Source: JAZKGA01 sp040386235 (lineage in GTDB: Bacteria > Pseudomonadota > Alphaproteobacteria > Micavibrionales > Micavibrionaceae). Taken from it: a stretch of DNA of 64,000 bases. Position 1 is the first letter of the stretch. Each line of letters starts with the position of its first letter. The stretch covers positions 682,001 to 746,000 of the forward strand of contig JAZKGA010000001.1 of assembly GCA_040386235.1 (NCBI GenBank). Direction: 5' to 3'. The notes under the pieces are model-generated. The model had not been told where the DNA came from. It ran no database searches and saw only the letters and a list, made by a program, of their open reading frames with translations. Made by a program: the position numbers and the translations under genes. This document shows positions 27,104-35,138 of the stretch, one piece after another.

Positions 27104-27565
27104 ATGAAACACGGGATAAAACAACGTAAACTGAACCGCACTGCCTCGCACTTAACTGCGATGCTGGCAAACATGGCCGCAGCTTTGATCAAGCACGAGC
27201 AAATCGTGACAACGCTGCCGAAAGCCAAGGAACTGCGTCCGTTCACAGAAAAACTGATCACTCTGGGTAAAAAGGGTGGCCTGGCCAATCGTCGTCTGGC
27301 GCTGGCGCGTCTGCGTGATCAAACGCAAGTGGCCAAGTTGTTCGACCTGCTGGGCGAGCGTTACAAGGACCGCAGCGGCGGTTATATCCGCGTTATGAAG
27401 GCTGGCTTCCGTTATGGCGATGCGGCCCCTATGGCTGTGATCGAACTGGTTGACCGCGATGTTACGGCCAAAGGCCAAGACAGCGGCCCAGTCGCGGGCC
27501 AAGAGCAGGAAGTTGCTCCGGCGCCTGAAGCTGCGAAGCCGAAACGCAAAAAAGCCGCTGCTTAA
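27104..27565 (+). CDS. rplQ: 50S ribosomal protein L17 with C-terminal extension
   Basis: L17 core: MKHGIKQRKLNRTASHLTAML, TLPKAKELRPFTEKLITLGKK and GDAAPMAVIELVD. The start at 27104 is set by AAAGGAG eight bases upstream and by the family N-terminus. The 153-residue protein has a ~30-residue Gln/Glu/Pro then Lys/Ala-rich tail. A terminator follows after 25 bases. Confidence 0.97.
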   Translation: MKHGIKQRKLNRTASHLTAMLANMAAALIKHEQIVTTLPKAKELRPFTEKLITLGKKGGLANRRLALARLRDQTQVAKLFDLLGERYKDRSGGYIRVMKAGFRYGDAAPMAVIELVDRDVTAKGQDSGPVAGQEQEVAPAPEAAKPKRKKAAA

Positions 27566-27590
27566 TACGCGCTTTTACAGATATTCAAGA

Positions 27591-27617
27591 CACCGCCTGC
27601 AAGGGCGGTGTTTTTTT
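27591..27617 (+). terminator. Rho-independent terminator after rplQ
   Basis: Hairpin CACCGCC / GGGCGGTG with a small loop followed by seven T residues. Ends the rpsM-rplQ operon and lies 40 bases before the protease gene. Confidence 0.92.
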
Positions 27618-27658
27618 ATGCCCTTGATTGAAGACGCAGCGTCACTTACCTTTACAGC

Positions 27659-29089
27659 ATGATATCTTATCTTTGCCGTTTGGCCGTGCTTACCGCCCTT
27701 GTCCCTTTTGTGGCTTTGTCGCCCGCAGGGGCCGCCGAGAAAACAGTCCCCAGCACAATCCCCCAGATGCAATTAAGCTTCGCGCCATTGGTGCGACAGG
27801 TGGCGCCATCGGTCGTGAATATCTATGCGGCGAAGGAAATCGCTACACAGAACCCGTTTTTAAATGACCCGTTCCTGGCCCCTTTCTTTCAGGGTGGCAA
27901 TATGCCGCGCAAACGCATTGAAAGTTCGCTGGGGTCCGGCGTAATTGTTCAGGCGGACGGGCTGGTGGTGACCAATGCCCACGTCGTGCAAGGCGCGAAT
28001 GAGATTGTCGCCATTATGGCCGATGGGCGTGAGATTCCGGCGAAAATCCAGGCGGTCGATACGGATGCGGATATCGCGCTGGTGCAGCTGGACATGAAAA
28101 AAGTGAATGGTGTGTTACCGACGGCCAATCTGATACCCAGTGATAAATTGCAGGTTGGCGATCTGGTGATTGCCATTGGCAATCCGTTCGGCGTGGGTCA
28201 GACGGTGACGTCCGGTATTGTCTCCGCTGTGGCACGCTCAGCGCAAAGTATCAGCGACTTTAATTTCTTTATTCAGACCGATGCGGCGATCAATCCGGGG
28301 AATTCCGGCGGGCCGCTGGTGGATATGAACGGCGATGTGGTTGGCATCAATACGGCGATTTATTCGCGCGATGGCGGGTCATTGGGCATCGGGTTTGCCG
28401 TGCCGGCCGAACTGGTCCTGACGATCATTAATGCCAAACGCACAGGGCACGTGAACGCCGATACTGGCGTGGTTGCCCGCGCATGGATGGGAATCGGGGT
28501 ACAGGATGTGACGAAGGATATCGCCAAAGCGATGGGGATTGAGGCGGGCCAGGGATCGCTGGTCAACAGCCTGCATTCAGACAGTCCGGCCCGTGATGCA
28601 GGCTTGAAAACAGGCGATATCATCACGGCTTTGAATGGCAAGGCAATGCGCGGGCCGACCGAATTACGCTATCGCATGGCGTTGGTTCCGATTGGACAGG
28701 CATTGACCCTAAGTGCCCTGCGGGACGGGAAGTCGCGCGAGATTACGTTACAGGCCATCGCGCCGCCAGAAACCCCCAAACGCGATTTATACGCGCCAGG
28801 GCAAACAACGCCGCTGTACGGTGCGACGCTGTGTAACGTCAATCCGGCTGTTGAGGTCCAGTTGAAATTAACGACCCAGGTGGAAGACAATGTCGCGATC
28901 TGTACCATTACGCGCAAGGGGATTGCGGCGCGGTTCTTGCGTCAGGGCGATATTATTACGGCGGTTAATGGCCTTGTGGTTCAAACTACGGCGCAGATCC
29001 GAAAGGCCTTGCAGGCTGGTGCCGGACCACGTGGGTGGACGATCACTGTCTTACGCAATGGCAAAACGCAGACCGTCCTTATTCGTTAA
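27659..29089 (+). CDS. DegP/HtrA-type periplasmic serine protease
   Basis: A 476-residue periplasmic protease of the HtrA family, which degrades or refolds damaged envelope proteins. Signal peptide at residues 1-25 (ends SPAGAAE). The trypsin-like domain shows the catalytic triad: His108 in TNAHVV, Asp138 in DADIALV, Ser216 in NPGNSGGPL. A first PDZ domain lies at ~265-365 (GIGVQDV; SPARDAGLKTGDIITALNG). A second, more divergent PDZ lies at ~395-476. No good ribosome-binding site is visible before the ATG at 27659. It converges with the DMT transporter gene, and the two stop codons share one TTAA. Confidence 0.93.
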   Translation: MISYLCRLAVLTALVPFVALSPAGAAEKTVPSTIPQMQLSFAPLVRQVAPSVVNIYAAKEIATQNPFLNDPFLAPFFQGGNMPRKRIESSLGSGVIVQADGLVVTNAHVVQGANEIVAIMADGREIPAKIQAVDTDADIALVQLDMKKVNGVLPTANLIPSDKLQVGDLVIAIGNPFGVGQTVTSGIVSAVARSAQSISDFNFFIQTDAAINPGNSGGPLVDMNGDVVGINTAIYSRDGGSLGIGFAVPAELVLTIINAKRTGHVNADTGVVARAWMGIGVQDVTKDIAKAMGIEAGQGSLVNSLHSDSPARDAGLKTGDIITALNGKAMRGPTELRYRMALVPIGQALTLSALRDGKSREITLQAIAPPETPKRDLYAPGQTTPLYGATLCNVNPAVEVQLKLTTQVEDNVAICTITRKGIAARFLRQGDIITAVNGLVVQTTAQIRKALQAGAGPRGWTITVLRNGKTQTVLIR

Positions 29090-30036
29090 GCGGTCTGTGG
29101 CGGCAGGTTCGGATTGTGGGGGCGTGTCTGCCAGATCAGCAACACGCCACTGGTGGCAATAATGGCGGCACCGATTAACGTCAGGGCGTCGGGCGGACTG
29201 GCAAAGAAAAGCCACCCAAAAAGAATGCCCCAGATAATCTGGGAATAATGGGTGATCCCGGCATAGGCGGCGGGCGCAATCCTGTACGCGGCCTGGGTAA
29301 AGATAAAGCCGCCAGCCAGGAAAAGACCACAGCACGCCAGAATGGCCAGCACGCCGAACGTCACCTGCGGGGCGTAAATATAGGCAGGAATAGCATAGAC
29401 CAAAAGCAAAGAGAGGCATGGGTAAAAGATCATCGACAGGGGTGTTTCACCTGCATGACCCTTGCGTAAAAGCGTGACGCGCATCGCGCTGAAACAGACA
29501 CCGCAACTTAAGGCCAGCACAGGCAGGCCAAAATCACTGTGCCCCGGCCGCAGGGAAACCAGGACACCGATAAATCCCAGCAGGATCAGGGCATAGACGT
29601 GCTTGCCGTGGTGCTCCCCCATCCAGAACCGCGCGATCATCGTGACGATCAGGGGGGTCAGCATGATAACGGCATATCCGGTACTTAACGGGATATGCGC
29701 GAAGGCATAAATAATTAAAGGCGCGGTGGGCAGCATCAGCAAGGATCGCGCCAGATGCAATCCCGGCTTGCGCGTTTGAAACGTGGCTTTCCATCCACCC
29801 AGGCGCGGGGCGGCCAGCAGCAAAACGCCCATCATCATGCAAGACGACACGAAAATGATAAATAACGGGTGATAATGCAGGGTGGTCGTGATCTGTTTCA
29901 CAATCACGTCGTTCAGTGAGAAACACAAAAATCCGAACAGCCCGTAAATCATCCCGCGTCTGGCGGTATCAAGCATATGCAGGCGAAGGAAATTCAGGTA
30001 TGACATAGGATTATAACACCAGACATCAATTAACAT
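29086..30036 (-). CDS. DMT-superfamily (EamA) transporter
   Basis: An integral inner-membrane protein with ten hydrophobic segments in two EamA halves, the drug/metabolite transporter fold. The first half starts RRGMIYGLFGFLCFSLNDVIVK and the second contains MRVTLLRKGHAGETPLSM and QIIWGILFGWLFF. The substrate cannot be deduced. Start choice is uncertain. The ATG at 30036 has AGGGG seven bases upstream (316 residues). ATGs at 30006 and 29976 are also in frame, and a TATAAT element (30010-30015, reverse strand) would fit a shorter transcript. A longer reading frame into rluC was rejected. Its start is 12 bases from the divergent rluC-type gene. Confidence 0.85.
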   Translation of the reverse strand: MLIDVWCYNPMSYLNFLRLHMLDTARRGMIYGLFGFLCFSLNDVIVKQITTTLHYHPLFIIFVSSCMMMGVLLLAAPRLGGWKATFQTRKPGLHLARSLLMLPTAPLIIYAFAHIPLSTGYAVIMLTPLIVTMIARFWMGEHHGKHVYALILLGFIGVLVSLRPGHSDFGLPVLALSCGVCFSAMRVTLLRKGHAGETPLSMIFYPCLSLLLVYAIPAYIYAPQVTFGVLAILACCGLFLAGGFIFTQAAYRIAPAAYAGITHYSQIIWGILFGWLFFASPPDALTLIGAAIIATSGVLLIWQTRPHNPNLPPQTA

Positions 30037-30048
30037 CTCGTTACCCCT

Positions 30049-31038
30049 ATGCAAGACATACAACATATTACGATTGGCGCGGATGCGGATGGGCAGCGCT
30101 TGGACCGCTGGCTGAAAAAACAGCTGCCGCGGACGCCGTATGCCCTGCTGCAAAAGATGATGCGCACCGGGCAAATCCGTATTGACGGCAAGCGTGCAAA
30201 AGCCGACCAACGCCTGCAACACGGTCAGGTTGTGCGTATCCCGCCTGCGGAAGAAAAAGATATGTCCCAGACCTTCGTTCCCAAACCGGGCGACAAAGAT
30301 TTGGTGAGGCGGATGGTAATTTACGATGATGGCGACGTTATCGTGTTTAACAAGCCTTATGGACTGGCCGTTCAGGGCGGCCCCAGTATTCCACGTCATT
30401 TGGATGGTATGTTGCCGCAGCTGGCGAATGAAAAAGGCACGCCGCGCCTGGTCCACCGGCTGGATCGCGATACATCGGGCGTGCTTGTCTGCGTCCGCTC
30501 TTTAACCGCTGCGCGTCGCATGGGTGATTTGTTTGCCGCGCACACGCTTGAGAAGATTTACTGGGCTGTGGTGTCACCGCCGCCCAAACAAGATCACGGG
30601 GTGCTGGATGCCGCCTTGATAAAAGGGACGATCCCGCCGCGCAAAGAATCGATGATTATCGACCCTGTGAATGGCAAACCGGCTCGGACCCAGTATAAGG
30701 TGCTGGAACGGACGGCGGATAATACGGCTGCGGCCGTTGCCTTTTGGCCCCGTACAGGACGCACGCATCAGATCAGGGTGCATACCGCTGATGTCATGGG
30801 GTGCCCGATTATCGGGGATGAGAAATATGGGCCGCACCATCCTGAATTTGACGCGATGGGCATTCATCCGCGCCTGCATCTTCATGCGGCCCGCCTGACG
30901 ATCCCGCACCCGATCACCAATATTCCGATGATGTTTGAGGCCCCTTTGCCGTCCGATCTGGCTGGGACGTGTAAGATATTTGGGTTTAATCCCGTTATTC
31001 CCGCAGATATATTTGCCGAACCGGTGAAGAGGCGTTAA
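30049..31038 (+). CDS. RluC/RluD-family 23S rRNA pseudouridine synthase
   Basis: Converts specific uridines of 23S rRNA to pseudouridine. An S4 RNA-binding domain (RLDRWLKKQLP, residues ~17-65) is followed by the catalytic domain with HRLDRDTSGVLV. The catalytic aspartate is Asp139 in HRLD. GRTHQIRVH follows. 329 residues, in the usual range for RluC. Which uridines are modified cannot be told apart from RluD-type without alignment. First gene of an operon with the AsmA-like gene (nine-base gap) and ATP12. Confidence 0.93.
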   Translation: MQDIQHITIGADADGQRLDRWLKKQLPRTPYALLQKMMRTGQIRIDGKRAKADQRLQHGQVVRIPPAEEKDMSQTFVPKPGDKDLVRRMVIYDDGDVIVFNKPYGLAVQGGPSIPRHLDGMLPQLANEKGTPRLVHRLDRDTSGVLVCVRSLTAARRMGDLFAAHTLEKIYWAVVSPPPKQDHGVLDAALIKGTIPPRKESMIIDPVNGKPARTQYKVLERTADNTAAAVAFWPRTGRTHQIRVHTADVMGCPIIGDEKYGPHHPEFDAMGIHPRLHLHAARLTIPHPITNIPMMFEAPLPSDLAGTCKIFGFNPVIPADIFAEPVKRR

Positions 31039-31047
31039 CTTAATACC

Positions 31048-32088
31048 ATGTTCTATGACACGCCCGATCCGACCGCGCCACGGCGCAATCGCCTGAAATC
31101 CTGGATACTGCGTTTGCTGGTCCTGTTCATCCTGGGCTGGATCGTCTGGGTCCTGATGATCAGCCTGTTTTCGCAGGCCAAGAATATTCCGAAAGAAGAT
31201 ATCGAACGCACGCTTGGCGATACGCTGGGCGTCAATGTCACAATCGGGGCATTACAGAATTTTACCTTGTATCCAAAGGTCGGCTTTACCGGGCAGGATA
31301 TCCGTTTGTCCAGCCGTGGGGAAAAACCTGTCCCATATGCCACGATTGGGACCCTAGATATGCAGATGGATTTTGGCCAGGCGGCTTATTATCGCGGATC
31401 GTTTGAGAAACTGGATATCACGAATGCCAGTTTGCTGGGCGCGTCGTTTGGCTTGCCGGCTCTGACAATCGATCAGACCCAGGTGAAATTAAGCGAGAAT
31501 CAGTCGCGCTTTGTCATGCAAGGTAAGGCGGGCCCTGTTCCCTATCGCGCGGTCCTGCCATTGGCACGCGTGACGAAAAGCGGTCAGCCGGATGCTTTCA
31601 GCCTGTTGGCGCACAAAACCATGACGCTGGTTATGGACGATGCGACCTATGAAGGAAAACTGTTTCGCACGGATACGGGGCTGGCGGTTCAGCCACTGCG
31701 GATGGCTGACCAAGTTGGCACGCTGACCATATCGCGCCCTGATGCTGCGGCCGCAACGCCGCTGGATATCATCCTGGCGCTACCGTTATTGAAGGCGGAT
31801 ATGTTGACGGATCCTCGTCATCCTGTCGCTGTGTTGCTGGCTGCGGCCCTTCCTGTGGCCAGTAAGATGAATGCGGCCCCGCCCGATATGAAAGGGGCGA
31901 CGACCATTCTGCGCCTCAGTGCCGAACAATGGCAGGAAAATGGAAAAGCGGTCGGCCCTGTTACGCTTGTATGGGTCTATCGCGATGGTCACTGGGCCCA
32001 GCCGGTGATCGCCAACCATAACCTGACCACTGCTGGCTTACAGGGCGTGCAATCGACCCTGCTGCGCCTGTCAAACCCCGCAAAATAG
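31048..32088 (+). CDS. AsmA-like membrane-anchored protein
   Basis: A 346-residue protein with one N-terminal membrane anchor (residues ~22-43, ILRLLVLFILGWIVWVLM) and the rest probably in the periplasm. The segment LGDTLGVNVTIGALQNFTLYP, with GFTGQDIRL just after, resembles the AsmA N-terminal repeat found in proteins linked to outer-membrane lipid balance. Similarity is by eye only. It sits nine bases after the pseudouridine synthase gene and four before ATP12, so it is co-transcribed. Confidence 0.6.
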   Translation: MFYDTPDPTAPRRNRLKSWILRLLVLFILGWIVWVLMISLFSQAKNIPKEDIERTLGDTLGVNVTIGALQNFTLYPKVGFTGQDIRLSSRGEKPVPYATIGTLDMQMDFGQAAYYRGSFEKLDITNASLLGASFGLPALTIDQTQVKLSENQSRFVMQGKAGPVPYRAVLPLARVTKSGQPDAFSLLAHKTMTLVMDDATYEGKLFRTDTGLAVQPLRMADQVGTLTISRPDAAAATPLDIILALPLLKADMLTDPRHPVAVLLAAALPVASKMNAAPPDMKGATTILRLSAEQWQENGKAVGPVTLVWVYRDGHWAQPVIANHNLTTAGLQGVQSTLLRLSNPAK

Positions 32089-32098
32089 TCTGGTGACC

Positions 32099-32809
32099 AT
32101 GAAACGGTTTTACGCAGACGTCACGATCACCCACGCGCCGGAGGCGCCGGGCTTTCATATTCTGCTGGACGGTAAACCAATCAGGACACCGCTGCGGCAT
32201 GTGTTACAGCCGCTACGTGCGACGTTGGCGGACGCTATTGCCGCCGAATGGCAGGCACAAGACACAAAAATCCTGCCCGACACGATGCCGATGACCCAGA
32301 TGCAGACGATGTTACAGGACAGGTGTGCGACGGAACGTGACGTGTGGCAAACCGAGATTTTGGCCTTTCTGGAAACGGATTTGCTGTGCTATCTGACTGA
32401 CGATATGCCCGAGATTGCGGCGAACCAGGCCAATATATGGACGCCGTTGCGGACGTGGTTTGCCGATTGGCTGAATATCGCGCCGCTGGTGGTAACGACG
32501 GGGCTGGGTGTTGACGCATTGCCGGTGCCCACAATCACCAAACTGCAGGTGCAATTATCGGCCAGCACGCCTGAAATACTCATGGTCTGGCGTTATGTGG
32601 CTGGATTAACAGGGTCTTGTGTGCTGGGCGCGGCACTGGCACACGGTGTCCGCGATGCGAATGCTGTGTTTGCGGCTGCCCAGCTGGAAGAGATGGCCTT
32701 GAGTAAAAAAGCCCACGAAGATGTGTATGGCCAGGAACCGTATCAGGAAAAAATGCAAGGCGTGTTACGCCGAGAGCTGCACAGCTGTATCGCGTTCCTG
32801 ACGGTTTAA
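32099..32809 (+). CDS. ATP12-family F1-ATPase assembly chaperone
   Basis: ATP12 proteins bind the alpha subunit during assembly of F1 ATP synthase; they occur in mitochondria and alphaproteobacteria. MKRFYADVTI, the LLDGKPIRTPLRHVL segment, AIAAEWQAQ and the C-terminal LEEMALSKKAHEDVYGQEPY are characteristic. The ATG at 32099 is used (236 residues); an in-frame GTG at 32093 is possible. It converges on the next gene and the two stop codons share one TTAA. Confidence 0.92.
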   Translation: MKRFYADVTITHAPEAPGFHILLDGKPIRTPLRHVLQPLRATLADAIAAEWQAQDTKILPDTMPMTQMQTMLQDRCATERDVWQTEILAFLETDLLCYLTDDMPEIAANQANIWTPLRTWFADWLNIAPLVVTTGLGVDALPVPTITKLQVQLSASTPEILMVWRYVAGLTGSCVLGAALAHGVRDANAVFAAAQLEEMALSKKAHEDVYGQEPYQEKMQGVLRRELHSCIAFLTV

Positions 32810-33279
32810 GCGCAGACGAGGGCCGGCACAAAGGGAGATGTGGCGCGCCCATGATTTAATAAGGCGTCTATATCCCCGGCACTACATTTAACGGAAGCCG
32901 GCGCAACATAGTGCGGATTTAAGGCGAGGATGGCTGCCTTGGCGTCCTTATCAGTGACAAAGCCAGCGGCCCAATGGGTTACCATGTCAACTGCCGTTTC
33001 TTGGCCGTTGCAGGTCATTCCAGGGCCAGAAGCTGTGACAAGACGTTTTGCCACGTCAATACTGACCTTAACATAGCCGACGTCATACCGACCTGCCACG
33101 CGTAATTTGAACCAATAAGCCTCATCACCGTCAGCCGTACGATAGGTTGTTTTCGTTGCATCAAAAACAAAAGTTTCCCCGTTCTTTATTTTGAGGATAT
33201 CAGCAAATAAACCGGCGATAGTTTCCAAGGGCGATTGTGCAGATTGCGTAAAGTCAACAGCAGTGTCAGGTTTTGTCAT
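32806..33279 (-). CDS. Hypothetical protein, 157 residues
   Basis: Not recognised. Soluble, no signal peptide, with three cysteines (one in PGMTCNGQETAVD, one in VKCSAGD, one next to the C-terminus). A beta-rich middle runs from FVFDATKTTYRTADGDEAYWFKL to the VSIDVAKRL segment. The start at 33279 (MTKPDTAVDF) is chosen because the 13-residue upstream extension looks non-coding. It lies 70 bases downstream of mutL on the same strand and overlaps the end of the ATP12 gene by four bases. Confidence 0.6.
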   Translation of the reverse strand: MTKPDTAVDFTQSAQSPLETIAGLFADILKIKNGETFVFDATKTTYRTADGDEAYWFKLRVAGRYDVGYVKVSIDVAKRLVTASGPGMTCNGQETAVDMVTHWAAGFVTDKDAKAAILALNPHYVAPASVKCSAGDIDALLNHGRATSPFVPALVCA

Positions 33280-33349
33280 ACAGATATGGTCCCGTAAAAA
33301 ATGTGTAGGGCCATACATTAGTATGTCTTCATATTTATGTCAATGAGAT

Positions 33350-35134
33350 TTACCGACGGGAAAACAGGCGTTCGATATCATGCAGGCTGAGCGTGATATG
33401 GGTCGGGCGGCCATGATTGCATTGGCTGGATAATGGAGTGCGTTCCATATCGCGTAACAACGTATTCATTTCGGCGGCATTCAAGGGCCGGCCTGATCGG
33501 ATTGCCCCATGACATGCGGCGGTGGCCAGGCGATATAAAATGCGTTGTTCGATCGGGTCGGTGGCCTTGCCGTCCTCAAGCGCGTCACTGATATCCATCA
33601 ACAAGGTTTTCAGGGACTCTGCCTTCATTTCCGCTGGCAGGGCACGGATCAGAATCGCGCCCGCGCCAAACGATTCAATCTCAATCCCATAGTCGCGTAA
33701 TATCGCCTGATGTTGCAGTAATTCTGCACAGCGTGCCTCATCCATCTGGACAATTTCCGGGGTCAGTAAGGCCTGCCGCACGATCCCTGTGGCCGCCATC
33801 TGTTCTTTCATTCTTTCATAAACCAGGCGTTCATGTGCCGCGTGTGCATCTATAAGGACAACGCCATCTGTCGTCTGGGCCAGGATATAGGTCGTATGAA
33901 TGTGGGCCAGCGCAGCGCCCAGCGGATAGGATGCGGTGGCCAGAGTGTCGTCTGCTTGCGCAGTCGCAAAAGGGGCAGCCTGCGGCGGCAGAGGTTCATC
34001 GAACCGTGCCTGCATGGCAAAGGTCGATTGCGAAGCGGGGGTATATCCACCACCGTAAGGCCTTGTGTGTGCCGCTGGCCGGAACGCGTGCAAGGTTCCA
34101 TGCCCCAATGTTGTCGATGTGCGGGGGCCAGCCTGGTGCAACATGTCGCGCAACCCGCCGACGATCAGGCCGCGGATATGGGTTGCGTCTTGAAACCGCA
34201 CCTCGGACTTTGCCGGATGGACGTTCACATCGACCAACGCAGCAGGCAGGGTGATATACAGCACAGCATGTGCATGACGGTCAGCGGGAAGGACATCGGA
34301 ATACGCGGCCCGCAAGGCCCCTTGCAGCACCCGATCGCGCACCGCGCGGCCATTCACGAACACATACTGGGATGTCGCGTTCCCCTTGTTATATGTTGGC
34401 AGGCTGGCATATCCATACAGGCGTGTCGCATCGCGTTGCAGATCAACCGCGATGCTGTTGTCGATAAAATCCTGACCCAGTAATGACAGAATACGGGCGA
34501 TATGCTGCGTCTCTGGCGTGTCGGCCAATCCCGCGGCGGGCAGGTTTAAGATCTGCGTTCCATTGTGACGCAGCCGAAAGCCGACATGGGGCGCGGCCAT
34601 GGCCAGGCGTTGGACCACATCCTTGCACGCGCTGTATTCCGTTTGATCGCTTTTCAGGAATTTCAAGCGCGCCGGTGTTGCGTAAAACAAATCCTTCACA
34701 GTCACCGTACTGCCTGTCGGGTGACTGGCAGGGGTAGGCTGGCCCATCTGGCCACCGGCGACGTCTATTTTCCAGGCGGTGTCATTGCCCCGGGCGCGTG
34801 ACACCAGGTTTAGGCGACTGACCGCGGCAATGGACGGTAATGCTTCCCCCCGAAACCCAAGGTGCTTCAGATCATCCAGATTATCGGTCGGCAGTTTGCT
34901 GGTCGCATGGCGTGACAGGGCCAAAGGCAGATCGTCGCGGGCAATTCCGATACCGTCATCGCGGACCTGCAACAACGTACGGCCGCCATTTTCCAGCTCG
35001 ACCTCAATTTGCGCGGCACCGGCATCCAAAGCATTTTCGATCAGCTCTTTCAGGGCGGCGGCCGGACGCTCAACCACCTCGCCAGCAGCGATTTGATTGA
35101 TAAGCGTATCGGGCAACTGGCGAATAGCAGGCAT
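33350..35134 (-). CDS. mutL: DNA mismatch repair protein MutL, endonuclease type
   Basis: MutL links mismatch recognition by MutS to strand incision. The N-terminal GHKL ATPase shows QIAAGEVVERPAAALKELIENALDAGA, the DDGIGI loop and the RHATSK lid. The C-terminal domain carries the metal-binding endonuclease motif as DAHAAHERLVYE (Asp429; usual form DQHA), an ACHGAIR motif and CNHGRPT near the end. This is the form found in bacteria without MutH. Start at 35134 (MPAIRQLPDTLINQIAAGE); an upstream in-frame extension overlaps the previous gene and was rejected. 594 residues; last or near-last gene of the long reverse operon. Confidence 0.95.
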   Translation of the reverse strand: MPAIRQLPDTLINQIAAGEVVERPAAALKELIENALDAGAAQIEVELENGGRTLLQVRDDGIGIARDDLPLALSRHATSKLPTDNLDDLKHLGFRGEALPSIAAVSRLNLVSRARGNDTAWKIDVAGGQMGQPTPASHPTGSTVTVKDLFYATPARLKFLKSDQTEYSACKDVVQRLAMAAPHVGFRLRHNGTQILNLPAAGLADTPETQHIARILSLLGQDFIDNSIAVDLQRDATRLYGYASLPTYNKGNATSQYVFVNGRAVRDRVLQGALRAAYSDVLPADRHAHAVLYITLPAALVDVNVHPAKSEVRFQDATHIRGLIVGGLRDMLHQAGPRTSTTLGHGTLHAFRPAAHTRPYGGGYTPASQSTFAMQARFDEPLPPQAAPFATAQADDTLATASYPLGAALAHIHTTYILAQTTDGVVLIDAHAAHERLVYERMKEQMAATGIVRQALLTPEIVQMDEARCAELLQHQAILRDYGIEIESFGAGAILIRALPAEMKAESLKTLLMDISDALEDGKATDPIEQRILYRLATAACHGAIRSGRPLNAAEMNTLLRDMERTPLSSQCNHGRPTHITLSLHDIERLFSRR

Positions 35135-35138
35135 AAAA

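Noticed and set aside
30037..30456. Extension of the DMT transporter by ~140 residues into the pseudouridine synthase gene
   Set aside because: The added residues look like an antisense reading of a conserved gene, and better starts exist near 30036, 30006 and 29976.
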